Source: Cryptomeria japonica (lineage: Eukaryota; Streptophyta; Pinopsida; Cupressales; Cupressaceae). Taken from it: a stretch of 64,000 bases of DNA. Positions within the stretch are counted from its first letter, which is position 1, and the number at the start of each line of letters is the position of its first letter. The position numbers were made by a program, and so were the translations under genes. The stretch is from positions 26,554,272 to 26,618,271 of the forward strand of contig NC_081405.1 of assembly GCF_030272615.1 (NCBI RefSeq). The letters are read 5' to 3'. Shown piece after piece: positions 12,101 to 22,198 of this stretch. Below the pieces are notes generated by a model. The model was not told the origin of the DNA. It was given only the letters and a program-made list of their open reading frames with translations, and did no database searches.

Positions 12101-12589
12101 ATTAATGAGTAGACTGTTAAGGAAAGGGTGAACAAGGAGAAAAATGAATTCTTAAATAAAACTATCAAGGATTGTACTAAGCATATTGACTCCTTATTAC
12201 CGGTACTTAATTCCACTATTTTGGAATATAAAGAATTGTATAAGGAAGCATGCAAGCCTCACAACCTAATAGAAGACATTGAGGAAGAGATAAAGAAAAC
12301 ACAAACAGAGATTGATGATATAGCAAACAATATGATAGGTTCTTCGGAACTTACCTCAGTTTTTTATCAATAAATGGCAGTTTTTGAGGAAAAGATTGAG
12401 AAACTAGAAAAAGAAAAAGCAAGGATAAGAATGAAGGCACATGAGCTGAAAAACAAACTTGGTCCTAGATTGGACAACCTTATAACTTAGTGGATTAAGC
12501 TATCTAAAGCAACCATTCAAGGAGACAGATCACCGAAGCAACAGATGCATTATCTGACAACACCAAATTCATGCAGAGTCTTAATCTGA
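9195..12589 (+). pseudogene. Element B ORF2: large conserved protein of unknown function
   Basis: The frame starts at ATG 9195 (MASSSSVPEF) and spans about 1,130 codons to TGA 12587. It is broken by stops at 9258, 9300, 9714, 10038, 11681, 11693, 12110, 12371 and 12488 and by frameshifts near 10798 and 11190. Layout: an N-terminal globular part with VLSRVHEKFMWLE and ITKEVIKVVTGLP; a second conserved block with TFKFGNLLVCLMLYF and MEAVRPRTVWI..MGYEVD (about 10208-10265); a Lys/Pro-rich basic linker (10570-10720); an acidic repetitive stretch; and a C-terminal coiled coil. No retroviral enzyme motif is present. I and H align to it along the globular part. I do not recognise the family. Confidence 0.72.
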
Positions 12590-12689
12590 TTTTGGTGGAT
12601 ATATTTCAAATTGTACATAACCGGATACAGGCTATGAGGTAGAATTTTGAATTATTTGATTCTTTTTGACATTCTTTGTCATTAATGTC

Positions 12690-12699
12690 AAAGGGGGAC
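12690..12699 (+). other. Upstream PPT-like tract of element B
   Basis: AAAGGGGGAC is preceded by GTCATTAATGTC and lies 144 bp before the true PPT. Equivalent tracts occur in C, D, H and I. Confidence 0.6.
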
Positions 12700-12833
12700 T
12701 AGTAGTATGGAAAAAAATGTACAGAAGAGATCATTTGCTTAGGGGGAGCACTCCTAATTTTGGATTAGTTTTGGACTTCATTTTTTTGGATATCATTTTT
12801 TGGATTTTTCTCATGAGTGTTGCCATCAATTCC

Positions 12834-12845
12834 AAAGGGGGAGAT
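12834..12845 (+). other. Polypurine tract of element B
   Basis: AAAGGGGGAGAT abuts the 3' LTR start TGTTGGCATT. It is preceded by CATCAATTCC, which is partly complementary to the first LTR bases. Confidence 0.85.
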
Positions 12846-13699
12846 TGTTGGCATTCTACACTCATATCAGAATAGTTGATGTTTTCATTGATGGCAACCA
12901 ATTGGTAACATGGTTCACAGCTTACACAGGCACCGGCATGCACAACAAGATTATTCTCACCAGCGCCCAATCTACACCAATAGAAGATCTTAGCGGCACC
13001 CCAATCAACATGGAAATTATATTGTTTTGTGTTATAATTATATTATATAGCTAACATGATGTATTGTAAAGACTCATATATGTATGAGATCTTATAGGTT
13101 AGTTTGTAAGTGATAGGTATGTGAAATATTTATAGGTAATTAATGCAAGTGGTATATGAGAGTGAATATCTATATATGTATTTTGATGTAATAATTTTGA
13201 TGAGCGAATAAGACAAGAGAAGAGTGAAGAAAGGTTTATGGTAGAGGTATTTGACAGAGCTTAAACTAGTACTGAATCAAGCATTGTAGATGATATTTTG
13301 AGCAGTACATTTTCATTGGATTTAATCATCCAATTGTGTAGTCAGTGTGACTCCTTTTTGTGATTGAGCAGTGAGCTCTAGGTTGTTGGCCTTCCTGCAT
13401 GTGCAGGCCCCTATTGTATCAGTAATATTTATTCATGTTGGCCAGTGAGTAAATATTATGGGTTACAAACCCCACCGAGGTTTTTCCCCTACCGGGTTTC
13501 CTCGCCAAAATATCTTGTGTTATGGTGTGCATTGATGTTGTCTCTCTTATTTCTCTTTATTGTTTTATTGCTTTCTTATTGGTACATTAATTTGGGTTGT
13601 AAAGTTGCAAACAAGTTTAAATATTTCATAAATCAGTTAGACATTGATTCACCCCCCCCCCCCCTCTCAGTGTCTTTGGGACTGATCAAGTATCTAACA
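12846..13699 (+). repeat. 3' LTR of element B
   Basis: This 854 bp block runs from TGTTGGCATTC to TATCTAACA. The second half matches the partial 5' LTR. It contains CATTGATGGCAACC in U3 and a C run ending CCCCTCTCAGTG close to the 3' end. Confidence 0.85.
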
Positions 13700-13703
13700 A
13701 TTT

Positions 13704-15635
13704 CTTGGCTATTCCACCAAGAGTAAGGCCTACAAGTGTTTTAACAACTGGACACAAAGAATTATTTAGAGTGTTGATGTTTGAGTGGATGAAAATCTTG
13801 GAGTCTCAGAGGAAACTAGTTTAGAGAAAAAGGATGAAGATCCTTGCATTTTATTTTTGGAACTAGAAACTGTGAAATCTGAAACTGGCAAAGCAAGTAT
13901 TGATGAACCAGTTCAACCGGAATAGATAAATTCAAAAGAAGATGATGATAATGAAGAAGTTGAACCTAAAGATAATGATCATGTTATTCCAAGATATGTG
14001 AGACTGAATCACAATCGTGAACATATTATTGGGGATAAGGATGTTGCAGTACTAACTAGAAGAAGAATCAGAGAGAATTCTTGCATGATCTCTACTATTG
14101 AACCAAGAACTACTAAGGAAGAATTTGGTGATGACCATTGGGTTAAAGCTATGGAGGAGGAATTAGATCAAATTGAGAAGAAAAACACATGGACCCTAGT
14201 ACCCTGACCGGTAAATAAAAATGTGATAGGTACTAAGTGGATTTTTAGGAACAACTTGAATGAAGATGGTGTTGTAGTTCACAACAAAGCTAGGTTTGTT
14301 TGCAAAGGATATGCACAAGACGAAGGAGAAGACTATGGTGAGACTGTTGCACCAATGGCAAGACTGGAAAGTGACAGAACTTTACTTGCATTTGCAGCAC
14401 ACAAGAAATTCAAGGTATACCAGATGGATGTTAAGTCTGCATTTTTGAATGGGATACTTGAAGAAAGAGTATACATTGAGCAACCAGATGGTTATGCTCT
14501 GACTGGTAAGAAAGACATGGTATGAAGATTGCATAAAGCTTTATATGGATTAAAGAAGGCACTAAGAGCATGGTATGAAAGGCTTCATACACATCTAATG
14601 AAGATAGGCTTTCTGAGAATCAGTGATGGTAATAACATATATCTCAAATCTAAAGGAGATAAAATACTAGTCAGCGAAGTATTTGTTGATGATATCATAG
14701 TTGGAGGTAATGATGACATGAGCAATAGTTTTATAAATGAAATGAAAAATGAGTTTGAAATGTCTTTAGTGGGAGAAATAAAACATTTCATAGGCTTGCA
14801 AATACATCAAATGAAGAATGGTATTTTTGTCACACGGTCTAAATATGTGAAAGAGGTCTTGAAGACATTTGGCATGAGTGACTGTAAACCAGTCGGGACA
14901 CCTATGGTTATAGTTTGTAAGTTGTCTAAGGAAGATGAGTCCAAATCTGTTGATGAGAAGGAATATAGGTCAATGATTGGGAAATTGCACTATGTTGTTC
15001 ACAACAGACAGGACATAGCTCATGTAGTTGGCATAGTTTCTAGATTCCAAAAGAATCCTAAGGAAACACATCTAATAGCAACCAAAATAATTTTTAGATA
15101 TCTGAAAGGTATTGTTGATTATGGGTTATGGTATCCATATGGAGGAAATTTTGACTTGAAGGTGTACATAGATGCAGATTGGGCAAGAAATATTGATGAT
15201 GGGAAAAGCACAACCGATGGAGCATTTTTTCTTGGAGGAAGACTTGTTTCATGGAGTAGTAAGAAGCAGAGTTGTACTTCACAATCTACTGCTGAAGCTG
15301 AGTATGTTGCAGCTTACATGAATTGTACATAGGCTATATGGATGAGGCACATTTTGGAAGGTTTTAAGATGAATATTTCAGAACCTATAAAGATTTTATG
15401 TGATAATACAAGTGCCATAAATATTTCCAAGAACCCTGTTTTGCACACATGAACCAAGCATATTGAATTGAAGTATCATTTCTTGAGGGAAAAAGTACAG
15501 TGTAAAGATGTGATCTTAGAGCATGTTTCTATCAAGGAACAACTTGCAAATACTTTTACTAAACCTCTGCCTAAAACTACTTTTGAGTATCTTAGAAGTC
15601 AATTAGGGGTTGTCCCTCTTCATGAAGTCAGTTAA
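13704..15635 (+). pseudogene. pol: Copia C pol: RT and RNase H
   Basis: One frame covers about 643 codons with seven in-frame stops, including TGA before RPVNK-type sequence, TGA before RLHKALYGLK, and TAG after AAYMNCT. It starts in the conserved copia GYSTKSKAY segment. RT motifs are visible: KTDVK-like DVKSAFLNG, ALYGLKKALRAWY (degenerate form of KQAPRAWY), and the catalytic FVDD at 14682-14693. RNase H follows with DADWA, AEAEYVAA and CDNTSAI. It ends at TAA 15633 after LRSQLGVV. The stops show it is dead. The family call is firm. Confidence 0.93.
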
Positions 15636-15967
15636 GTATGATGTAGATTACATCAGTCCCGGAGCTACTTGCAAAATTTTATAGAAGGATTGGTGTAGAA
15701 GTGGATTTATTCCACAGGGGAAGCATTAAGTTGCAGAATGTTGATGAGGCACAGTGAAATTTGACATTACATGTTTTACTTTCAATTTGGCATTGCTATC
15801 AAAGGGGGAGAAGAATTATGTGATTATGGTAAGGAGAACCAGCAACAAGCTAAAGACATGGAGAGCATGGTGAATACTTGGTAACGTAAACCAAGATTCC
15901 TATTCACAATCACGCAGCAATCAATGTTATTGATATTTGTATTGCAATCAATGCCAAAGGGGGAGAT
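15636..15967 (+). other. 3' UTR of copia C with two PPT-like tracts
   Basis: AAAGGGGGAG at 15801-15810 and AAAGGGGGAGAT at 15956-15967 are spaced 155 bp apart; the second abuts the LTR. The second is preceded by CAATGCCAA, and the LTR begins TGTTGGCATTTG, so an inverted pair brackets the PPT. Confidence 0.75.
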
Positions 15968-17321
15968 TGTTGGCATTTGCATGAAGATTGCAATAATGAT
16001 ATGTTATGTTGTCATTGATGTCAATTAAACCGGTAATGATATTTTTGATATTGATGTAATATTGTTACCGTAACCAGTAGGAAGAATTTGTGGAGTGAAC
16101 CGGTAACTAGCGTAAACCTTATCTATTGATGTAACTGGTAAACCCTACTCGTTATTTTTGATAAACCCTAACCGATTAAGTTTGGTGAATTGGTTATACT
16201 AGTTTATGATTTAATGATGAGCGTTAATGATTATGACACATATGATTATTGTATGAAGACAATTCCAAGAGATTTTGGCAAGTTGTTGTAATGGTTTTTG
16301 TCTAGGGAATGAGAAAATGTATTGCATCTAATGCAAAGAGTGTGATGAGTTACTAAGTTTGATGAAGCAATGATCAAGGAGTGATCAAGGTTTTCTTGAT
16401 TGATGTGTAGAGATTACTATGTAATCCAATGATCATACTTGAACCGATTTGTTTATAATCTCTATGATAATTAGGTTTTTGTTGTGTTACCGACCTGATT
16501 GATTTGTATTTAAGGTCAATGAAGTTGTTTAGTTTAATGAGTTAGCAGAGAGATAGACACAGTTTAGTTGAGTGTGTGGTTGCCGAACCGGATGATGTAT
16601 CTGCAGTTTGAGTAAAGGCAGATAAGAGCATGAAATGGATCTGATCAAGCAAGTGTAGTGTTATTCAGATAGATCGGCAAATTCTTGTTGTTTTCTAACA
16701 ATTACAGTAGAATTGAAATCCCCTGACCACGTAAGCTCTAACAAGCTTGGTGCTATTCAAATCCTCTAACAAGGTGGTCCATTAGATTGGATTTTCAAAT
16801 CCTCTATCAAGGTTACTCCTCATAGGGTATTGCTTCTAACAAGGCATTTGAAGTCAATCCCTTAATCGGGTGATTCCTAATAGGATCAGTTCTTAACAGG
16901 ACTTTTTGTAAAGCTTTAGCAGGCTAGGCTCCTAACATAGCGAACTTTAGAAGAGTTCAGATATTTATCTTGTGAGTCTCATCTCACCGTGATTTTTACC
17001 TATTTTGGTTTCCACGTCAAAATTATATGTTTCAAGTGGTGAATGTTTTTGTGGTTATGTTTTCATGGTTGATTCACTTAACTACTTAACTATTTTTGAT
17101 AAGTCATGATAACCAGAACTATTGAGATATGAAGAAGTTTACTGTTAATTTGTTGTAATAGTCAGCCGGTTTATCATATGAATTTTTATCTTGACAAAGG
17201 TATTATTCCAAGTTTACTTTGAGAGATTGATTTTTGAGATTGGTGAAGTTTGTATCAGTTTTTCTATCTACTAATTCACCCCCCCCCCCTCTCAATAGTT
17301 GACCAGATACTTATCCTTTCA
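15968..17321 (+). repeat. 3' LTR of copia C
   Basis: About 1,354 bp from TGTTGGCATTTGC to ATCCTTTCA. It has TTGTCATTGATGTC-like sequence near the start and a C run (CACCCCCCCCCCTCTC) near 17279-17292. There is no second copy in the window, so the 3' border rests on the CA end and on where F homology resumes. Confidence 0.75.
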
Positions 17322-17642
17322 TCATACCATCACAAGGCAGTAAGCTGAGCTAGAACCACGATAAATGAAAGGTTTGAATCTTTCGATAGTCCAACATCAT
17401 ATGCAAGGGGATGTCGGGCATCTGGAGGAGAAAGGAAATGATGTTGATGTGAGATTATTGTCATCCTCTGATAAACATCGACTCTTCCTTTGATATCGTG
17501 ACATTGGGCAAAAATAGAACTTGACAATCCTAATGCAAACTTTTGATATCCTAAGGTTCAGTCAATAAGGTTTTAACCGATAAGCGGGAACTGATAAGGA
17601 TGATAATTTTTAAAAGTGGTGGGTATTTTTTGAAAAATAATA
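17322..17642 (-). repeat. 3' LTR remnant of element F
   Basis: Matches 36255-36571 with scattered substitutions, including CAGTAAGCTGAGC, AACATCGACTCTTCCTT and GTATTTTTTGAAAAATAAT. On the minus strand the LTR starts TATTATTTTTC rather than TG; K starts with the same bases. Confidence 0.8.
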
Positions 17643-18025
17643 GACATGGACCTAGGGACAAAGAGAATCTAGAACTCTAAATAAAAACTACTGTCCTGTC
17701 CATTGGTTAATAGAGTCAGAGAGAAACAAACCACAAGAAAGGGAGGAGAAATAGAGCAAAACCAGAAATGAGCACAACAAAACCAAGAAACTAAAACTAA
17801 CTAAGGCCTACAACACATCAAAAATTTATCTACAAAATATGTATAGGGAAAAGATGCCTCCTTTTCCTTAAGATGACTCCAAATGAATCATGCAAAGCCA
17901 TTGATGGGTTGGGGGAAGTAGATACCTATGTGGAACAGAGATTTGTGGCCATATGATCTGATGAAAAATAATTGCCACCTAGCGATAGCTCCAAATTTCA
18001 GATTAATGAAATGCAAAAGTTTCTT
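17643..18025 (-). other. F internal region between its ORF and the 3' LTR
   Basis: No gene and no convincing polypurine tract are visible. The expected PPT position (minus-strand sequence ending GGTCCATGTC) is degenerate. Confidence 0.4.
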
Positions 18026-19443
18026 TTAAATGCATTCATGCCCAAACAACCATTCTTCATGATACACCTCTTGTGCATAACTAGCCATGCCTTCACAATC
18101 TACTTCAGATGATCGAGGACCATCCACTTGAAAGAACACTAGTTGCATGCCTTGGTTCAAATCAATCTCCCTCTGAAAATGATCAACATGGTTGATTGTA
18201 TGGTTATTACTTACTGAAGAAACACTCCCATGTCCTCCAACAACCAATACAACTAGTTTATTGACTTTGAGTACCAACTCTATACCTTCATCTTCATCGG
18301 CATCAAAAACTCTATTCTTAAACAAATAATCAGCAGGAAAGATCTTATGATTGTGTGTAATTATGTCATTGCTTGCAAATTTGCTTCCCCAAACACACCT
18401 CTCTAGATCATCTTTATCATTTGTTGATTCAGAATCATATAATTCAAAGAGGGAATCATCTCTAACACTTGAATCTTTACAAAATTCATTTGGTAAATAT
18501 AGAGCATTAGGTTTTCCCTAAATATTCCTATTCTTGGGTCTTCCAAGAATAGCATCAACAATCAAGGGTTTTTCCTCTAACCTATCATCTGGAACATTTT
18601 TTGTGCATGTTGCTAATTGTGAACCCTAGATATTGTATTCTAAAAGAATGGGATCAAATTTGGCAAGAACCATTTTTTCTTCTTTAGTACAAAAAAAATC
18701 TTCATGAAAACAATAATTGGGTTGAGAGTATGGGTTGTTCATACATTCATGTACTTCTTTTTCTAAAGGTTCCTTTCCCTCAACATTCATAGATTGTTCT
18801 AGCAAGGTCAAATTTGTACCTTTTTTAATATCTCCTGACTTACAGGGAAATATGCTTGCATCAACTTGAGTAATACAACCATCTTAACCCACCATGCCAC
18901 ATCAAAAGTCATTGATTGAGCCTTTTAAAGACCAGTTTGAGATAAAGGAAGTCTTGTGTTCCTTAGGCTGAATCTCTTTTTCAAACGATGCACTCGATCT
19001 GGTTTGCATGCATGTTAGAAAAGATTCAAGTTTCTTATCCAAAACATGATGGATAATTCTTTCTTGTTGCTGATTTTGATTCCAAAAGGTTATCTACTCC
19101 ACTGATGTCGGCATGTCCCATTCTTCAAGAATGGAAAAATTATAAGGTATCAACCCTTGACTTTCTTATTTCTTTTCTACCCTTTCTACTATGGCATGTG
19201 ATTGATAAGCCCCTCGCTTGACATTCTTGAGTTGATAAAATCTGTGATGCACATTCTTCAACAACAAAGCATTTTTGTGGTCTTCGGATAGGTTCAACTT
19301 TTTTTTTCAGCTTGATAAATACTTTCTTTGAAATAATTTCAAAGGGATTCAAGTTCTTGATCATCCTCAACAATTATTTCTTCAATTATTGATATAGATC
19401 CTTTTTTGAATTGATTTTTGGGTTGGGTCTGGCCTTGAATCAT
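18026..19443 (-). pseudogene. Element F internal ORF, unknown protein, decayed
   Basis: Translation on the minus strand from ATG 19441-19443 (MIQGQTQPKNQFKK) gives about 470 codons over at least two frames with several stops, ending at TAG after GHECI. The best-preserved part is 18811-18026 and contains EEKMVLAKFDPILLEYN and VFDADEDEGIELVLKVNKL. The first motif matches K (EEGIIEARFDPMLLEC), which argues for a real family protein. I recognise no Gag, protease or pol domain. Confidence 0.6.
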
Positions 19444-19540
19444 TCTTTTAAGGTCCTTTCAAACAAAAAAAGTTGCCAGCCTTCCTTTGAGGGAGACACT
19501 ATTAAAGGTCTAAGGAAAGGTAATTTCCCCTTCTTCTATC

Positions 19541-19563
19541 TTCCCCAATAGAGTCGCCAAAAA
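19541..19563 (-). other. PBS of element F
   Basis: On the minus strand TTTTTGGCGACTCTATTGGG follows the LTR end CTGTTAACCAACA by two bases. K has the related TTTTTGACAACTCTACTGGG in the same place. The site begins with TGG as a PBS should, but is not the initiator-Met type. Confidence 0.65.
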
Positions 19564-19565
19564 TT

Positions 19566-20319
19566 TGTTGGTTAACAGATTTTGTTCCCTTCAAAAATAC
19601 AACAATATGACTCTTTGCCCACACAACAGAACAAACTATCAATAAATAGTTGGATAAGTTGTGATAATCTATGCAACTTTCCTTTGAATTTTAGAGGTAC
19701 AACTCCCTCTTATGATATGATTTTGAGGGTTTGTGGGGTATGCTTTTAACTGAAAAGCAAGAAAGACAAAAAAATTTATCCTAAAACTTCGAGGAACGGG
19801 AAAAAATAACACAAATGACAAAGCATTTTCCCAGCCGAACACTAACTTAGTTCATGTTGCATAATATCATTCAAAGATAAACATTATACCACAATGAAGA
19901 ATAGAGGAAGAACAAATATTTAATATTTCAAAATGCGGAAACTGAACAGGAAGCATTCACATAAGAAAAATGCAATTTATCAAAGTAGCACAAAGTTTGG
20001 TCTATTACATAAACCATTTAGCAAAACCAAAACATAAACCACATCATATTTGTCTTTTAGAAACCAACAAAAAGTTTGTCTTTCCAAAATTCTTCCCCTT
20101 AGTTCCTTCTATCCTCTATCTATTTATATCTAAAAGCCCCTTTTATTGTTTTCAAGAAATGGTTCCTTTCAAAGTAACGGTCTTGAAAATGATTGTTTTG
20201 AACCTGATTCTAGATAAAAACATAAATTACCAGAAGGTTTCATCATTAACACTACAAACAGTTATCAACTTCAAACATCTTCCTCAAGCACTGGATTTTG
20301 ACCAGTATTTTGATTATCA
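19566..20319 (-). repeat. 5' LTR of element F, distal part
   Basis: This is the PBS-proximal end of the LTR, cut at 20319 by copia D and continuing at 35650. Its inner end (CTGTTAACCAACA on the minus strand) matches the K LTR end CTGTTAACCAATA. Confidence 0.65.
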
Positions 20320-21675
20320 TGTTGGATATTGTTGTTGCTAGGATATGTTGTTTTCATTGATGTAAACATATTCCTGTGTTTTGGTGTTGTAGAGAATTAT
20401 TTTGGTGATCTGATGATTGTAGTGAGTTGATCTGGTTGGTTTATTTGTTTTCTATGTTGAATCAACTAGAGATACTTCATTATTTCTTGATTCTATGATG
20501 CTATGTGATGATTTCATCGAGTTGAGGATTTCGGTATGGAGATTGGTTTTCAGTATTCAGAGTTGCGATGTTCTGTTGTTTGATCTGTTGTGCTCTAGTA
20601 TGATTATATCTTGTGTTGCGGATTTGAGAGATTGTTTGGGATGTTTGTGTGTATCTTCATTTCAGATGGTTCATGATTTGATGCTCTGCAAGATATCTTT
20701 CGTATTCGAGTTGTTGTTGTTAAGTGTTCTTGAGTGTTAGTATGTTGATCGGCAAGAATTTGAATAAGTGGTGTTGGTGCAGCTATTGTGGATGGTTCTA
20801 ACATGCTTGTTGATGTTTCCTAAGCATGTTCTATTTGTTTTGATGGTCCACATTGATCCTTGTGTGTGTTATTGAAGATCTTCTGGGTCCGGTGATATGC
20901 TTTATGTTATGCAATATTTTTGGTGGTGTAACGTGTTGCGATTGAACTTGGCGAGATTCCCGGTGGTGGTGCATGTTTGATGAGTTGATTGAAGTCTATT
21001 CTATGTTGTCTATGACATTGTATTGGTCAGGTAGTTGATTTATGTATCATGTGATGTAATTTTGTAATTAGGTGTTAAGGGTTTGGCCAACCTTGTAGTC
21101 AAGGTTGATGATTTATATAAATAGGTGTTATATTTGTGGTTCAGTGATGTATGGATGTTGAGTCTACATTATTAGAAAGTGGTATATGAGTGAACAAATG
21201 AATTCATCTTTTGGTGTGGTGTGTTGAGTTGAGATTGGTGAAGGGAAGACATATGAGCTTAGTTGGAACTATCATCAAGCATTAGTAGATGTTATTTTTG
21301 TAGTTCATCTTTGTCGGATTGTAGTCTGAATTTATTTGTAAGGTAGTGAACCTTCCTTGAGGGTTGTATCCTTTTGGGTCATTGTAATTTGAGCAGTGAG
21401 CTCTATGCAGTGTGCCTGAATGCATGTGCATTCCCCATTGTAATATTTACACATACTACTACAAAGTATCATCTTATTGTGGGTAGGTTCCCACCGCGGT
21501 TTTTCCCTTAACCAAGTTTTCCACGTCAAAAATATTGGTGTTATATGTGTTTTTCTTAATGTTGTTATCTTTATTTTTGTTGCAATTGATTAGATCTAAT
21601 ATTGTGCTTAATTTGTTTAATCCAGTGAAAACTGATTCACCCCCCCCCTCTCAGTTTTCCTTGGTGTTGCCAACA
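20320..21675 (+). repeat. 5' LTR of copia D
   Basis: 1,356 bp from TGTTGGATATTG to TTGCCAACA, matching 34298-35644. It has TTTTCATTGATGTAAAC near the start, GAGCAGTGAGCTCTATGC, GGTTTTTCCCTTAACC, and a run of C at about 21638. Confidence 0.93.
21114..21124 (+). promoter_or_regulatory. TATA box in the D 5' LTR
   Basis: TATATAAATAG, conserved in the other LTR at 35092-35102. A start site about 30 bp downstream would give a U3 of about 0.8 kb. Confidence 0.7.
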
Positions 21676-21677
21676 AG

Positions 21678-21692
21678 TGGTATCAGAGCTAG
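21678..21692 (+). other. PBS of copia D
   Basis: TGGTATCAGAGCTAG lies two bases after the LTR, complementary to initiator tRNA-Met. Confidence 0.92.
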
Positions 21693-21731
21693 ATCCTCTG
21701 GAAGAATCTTAACTGCTTGAGGAGATCTGGG

Positions 21732-22198
21732 ATGGCAACCTATGTGTTCAAGAAGGAGAGTCCTAAATTTGATGAAAATAATTATACTATTTGGAAGGAC
21801 CGGATGAAAGTTCATTTGAAGTGTATTGGAGAAGATTATTGGAAGATTACAAAGAATGTCTATAATGTTCCACCGAACGGACTGGTTACTACTGATTATA
21901 TCAAGGAAGATTTACATAACATAAGAGATAAGGAAGCATTGTTGAGTGCCTTGACCGATTTGGAGATGACTAATGTAATGGGTTTGAAGACTGTACATGA
22001 GATATGGAAAAAGCTAGAGGTCTTGTATGAAGGAGATGCACAAGTTACAATTGCTAAGTTGTAGATTTTTAAGGGAAAGTATGAGACATTGAAGATGGGA
22101 GAAGATGAAAACATAACTTCCTTTATAGATAAAGTGAATGAGCTTTTTATGAACATCAAATGTGCTGGTGGAACTTTTGAGGAAGATGAGAATGTTTT
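21732..22198 (+). pseudogene. gag: Copia D gag, N-terminal part
   Basis: ATG 21732 (MATYVFKKESPKFDENNY) opens a classical copia Gag (UBN2/DUF4219 type): NYTIWKDRMKVHL, WKKLEVLYEGD, and ITSFIDKVNELF after one TAG at 22062. The frame is cut at 22198 by E in GAG..AAT GTT TT and resumes at 31386 with SKVLRSLPFAYKAKV. This gag is unlike the ORF1 of B, H and I, which helps to separate the two groups. Confidence 0.9.

Larger units (their letters stand above)
7320..13699 (+). mobile_element. Element B: pol-less copia-like LTR element with two ORFs
   Basis: The order is a truncated 5' LTR (7320-7731), PBS, ORF1 (coiled coil plus CCHC knuckles), ORF2 (unknown), two PPT-like tracts and a 3' LTR (12846-13699). 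There is no protease, integrase, RT or RNase H anywhere inside. H and I share this architecture. B sits inside the pol of copia C: coding sequence for the C integrase-RT linker resumes at 13704. Its 5' LTR is broken by A. The first roughly 440 bp of that LTR must lie left of the window. Confidence 0.8.
13700..17321 (+). mobile_element. Element C: 3' half of a Ty1/copia retrotransposon
   Basis: It contains the end of pol (RT and RNase H) and a complete 3' LTR. The 5' LTR, gag, protease and integrase must lie beyond the left edge, because B with A inside it interrupts the integrase-RT linker. C itself lies inside the 3' LTR of F: F sequence resumes at 17322 and matches 36255-36571. Confidence 0.85.
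17322..20319 (-). mobile_element. Element F, left part: pol-less LTR element, minus strand
   Basis: On the minus strand F reads 5' LTR (36571-35650, then 20319-19566), PBS, a short internal region with one decayed ORF, then a 3' LTR cut off at 17322 by copia C. The LTR identity rests on about 310 bp of clear direct repeat (17333-17642 against 36263-36571). D interrupts the 5' LTR with a perfect TSD. Only about 1.9 kb lies between the LTRs and no pol motif is present, so F is non-autonomous. Confidence 0.72.
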
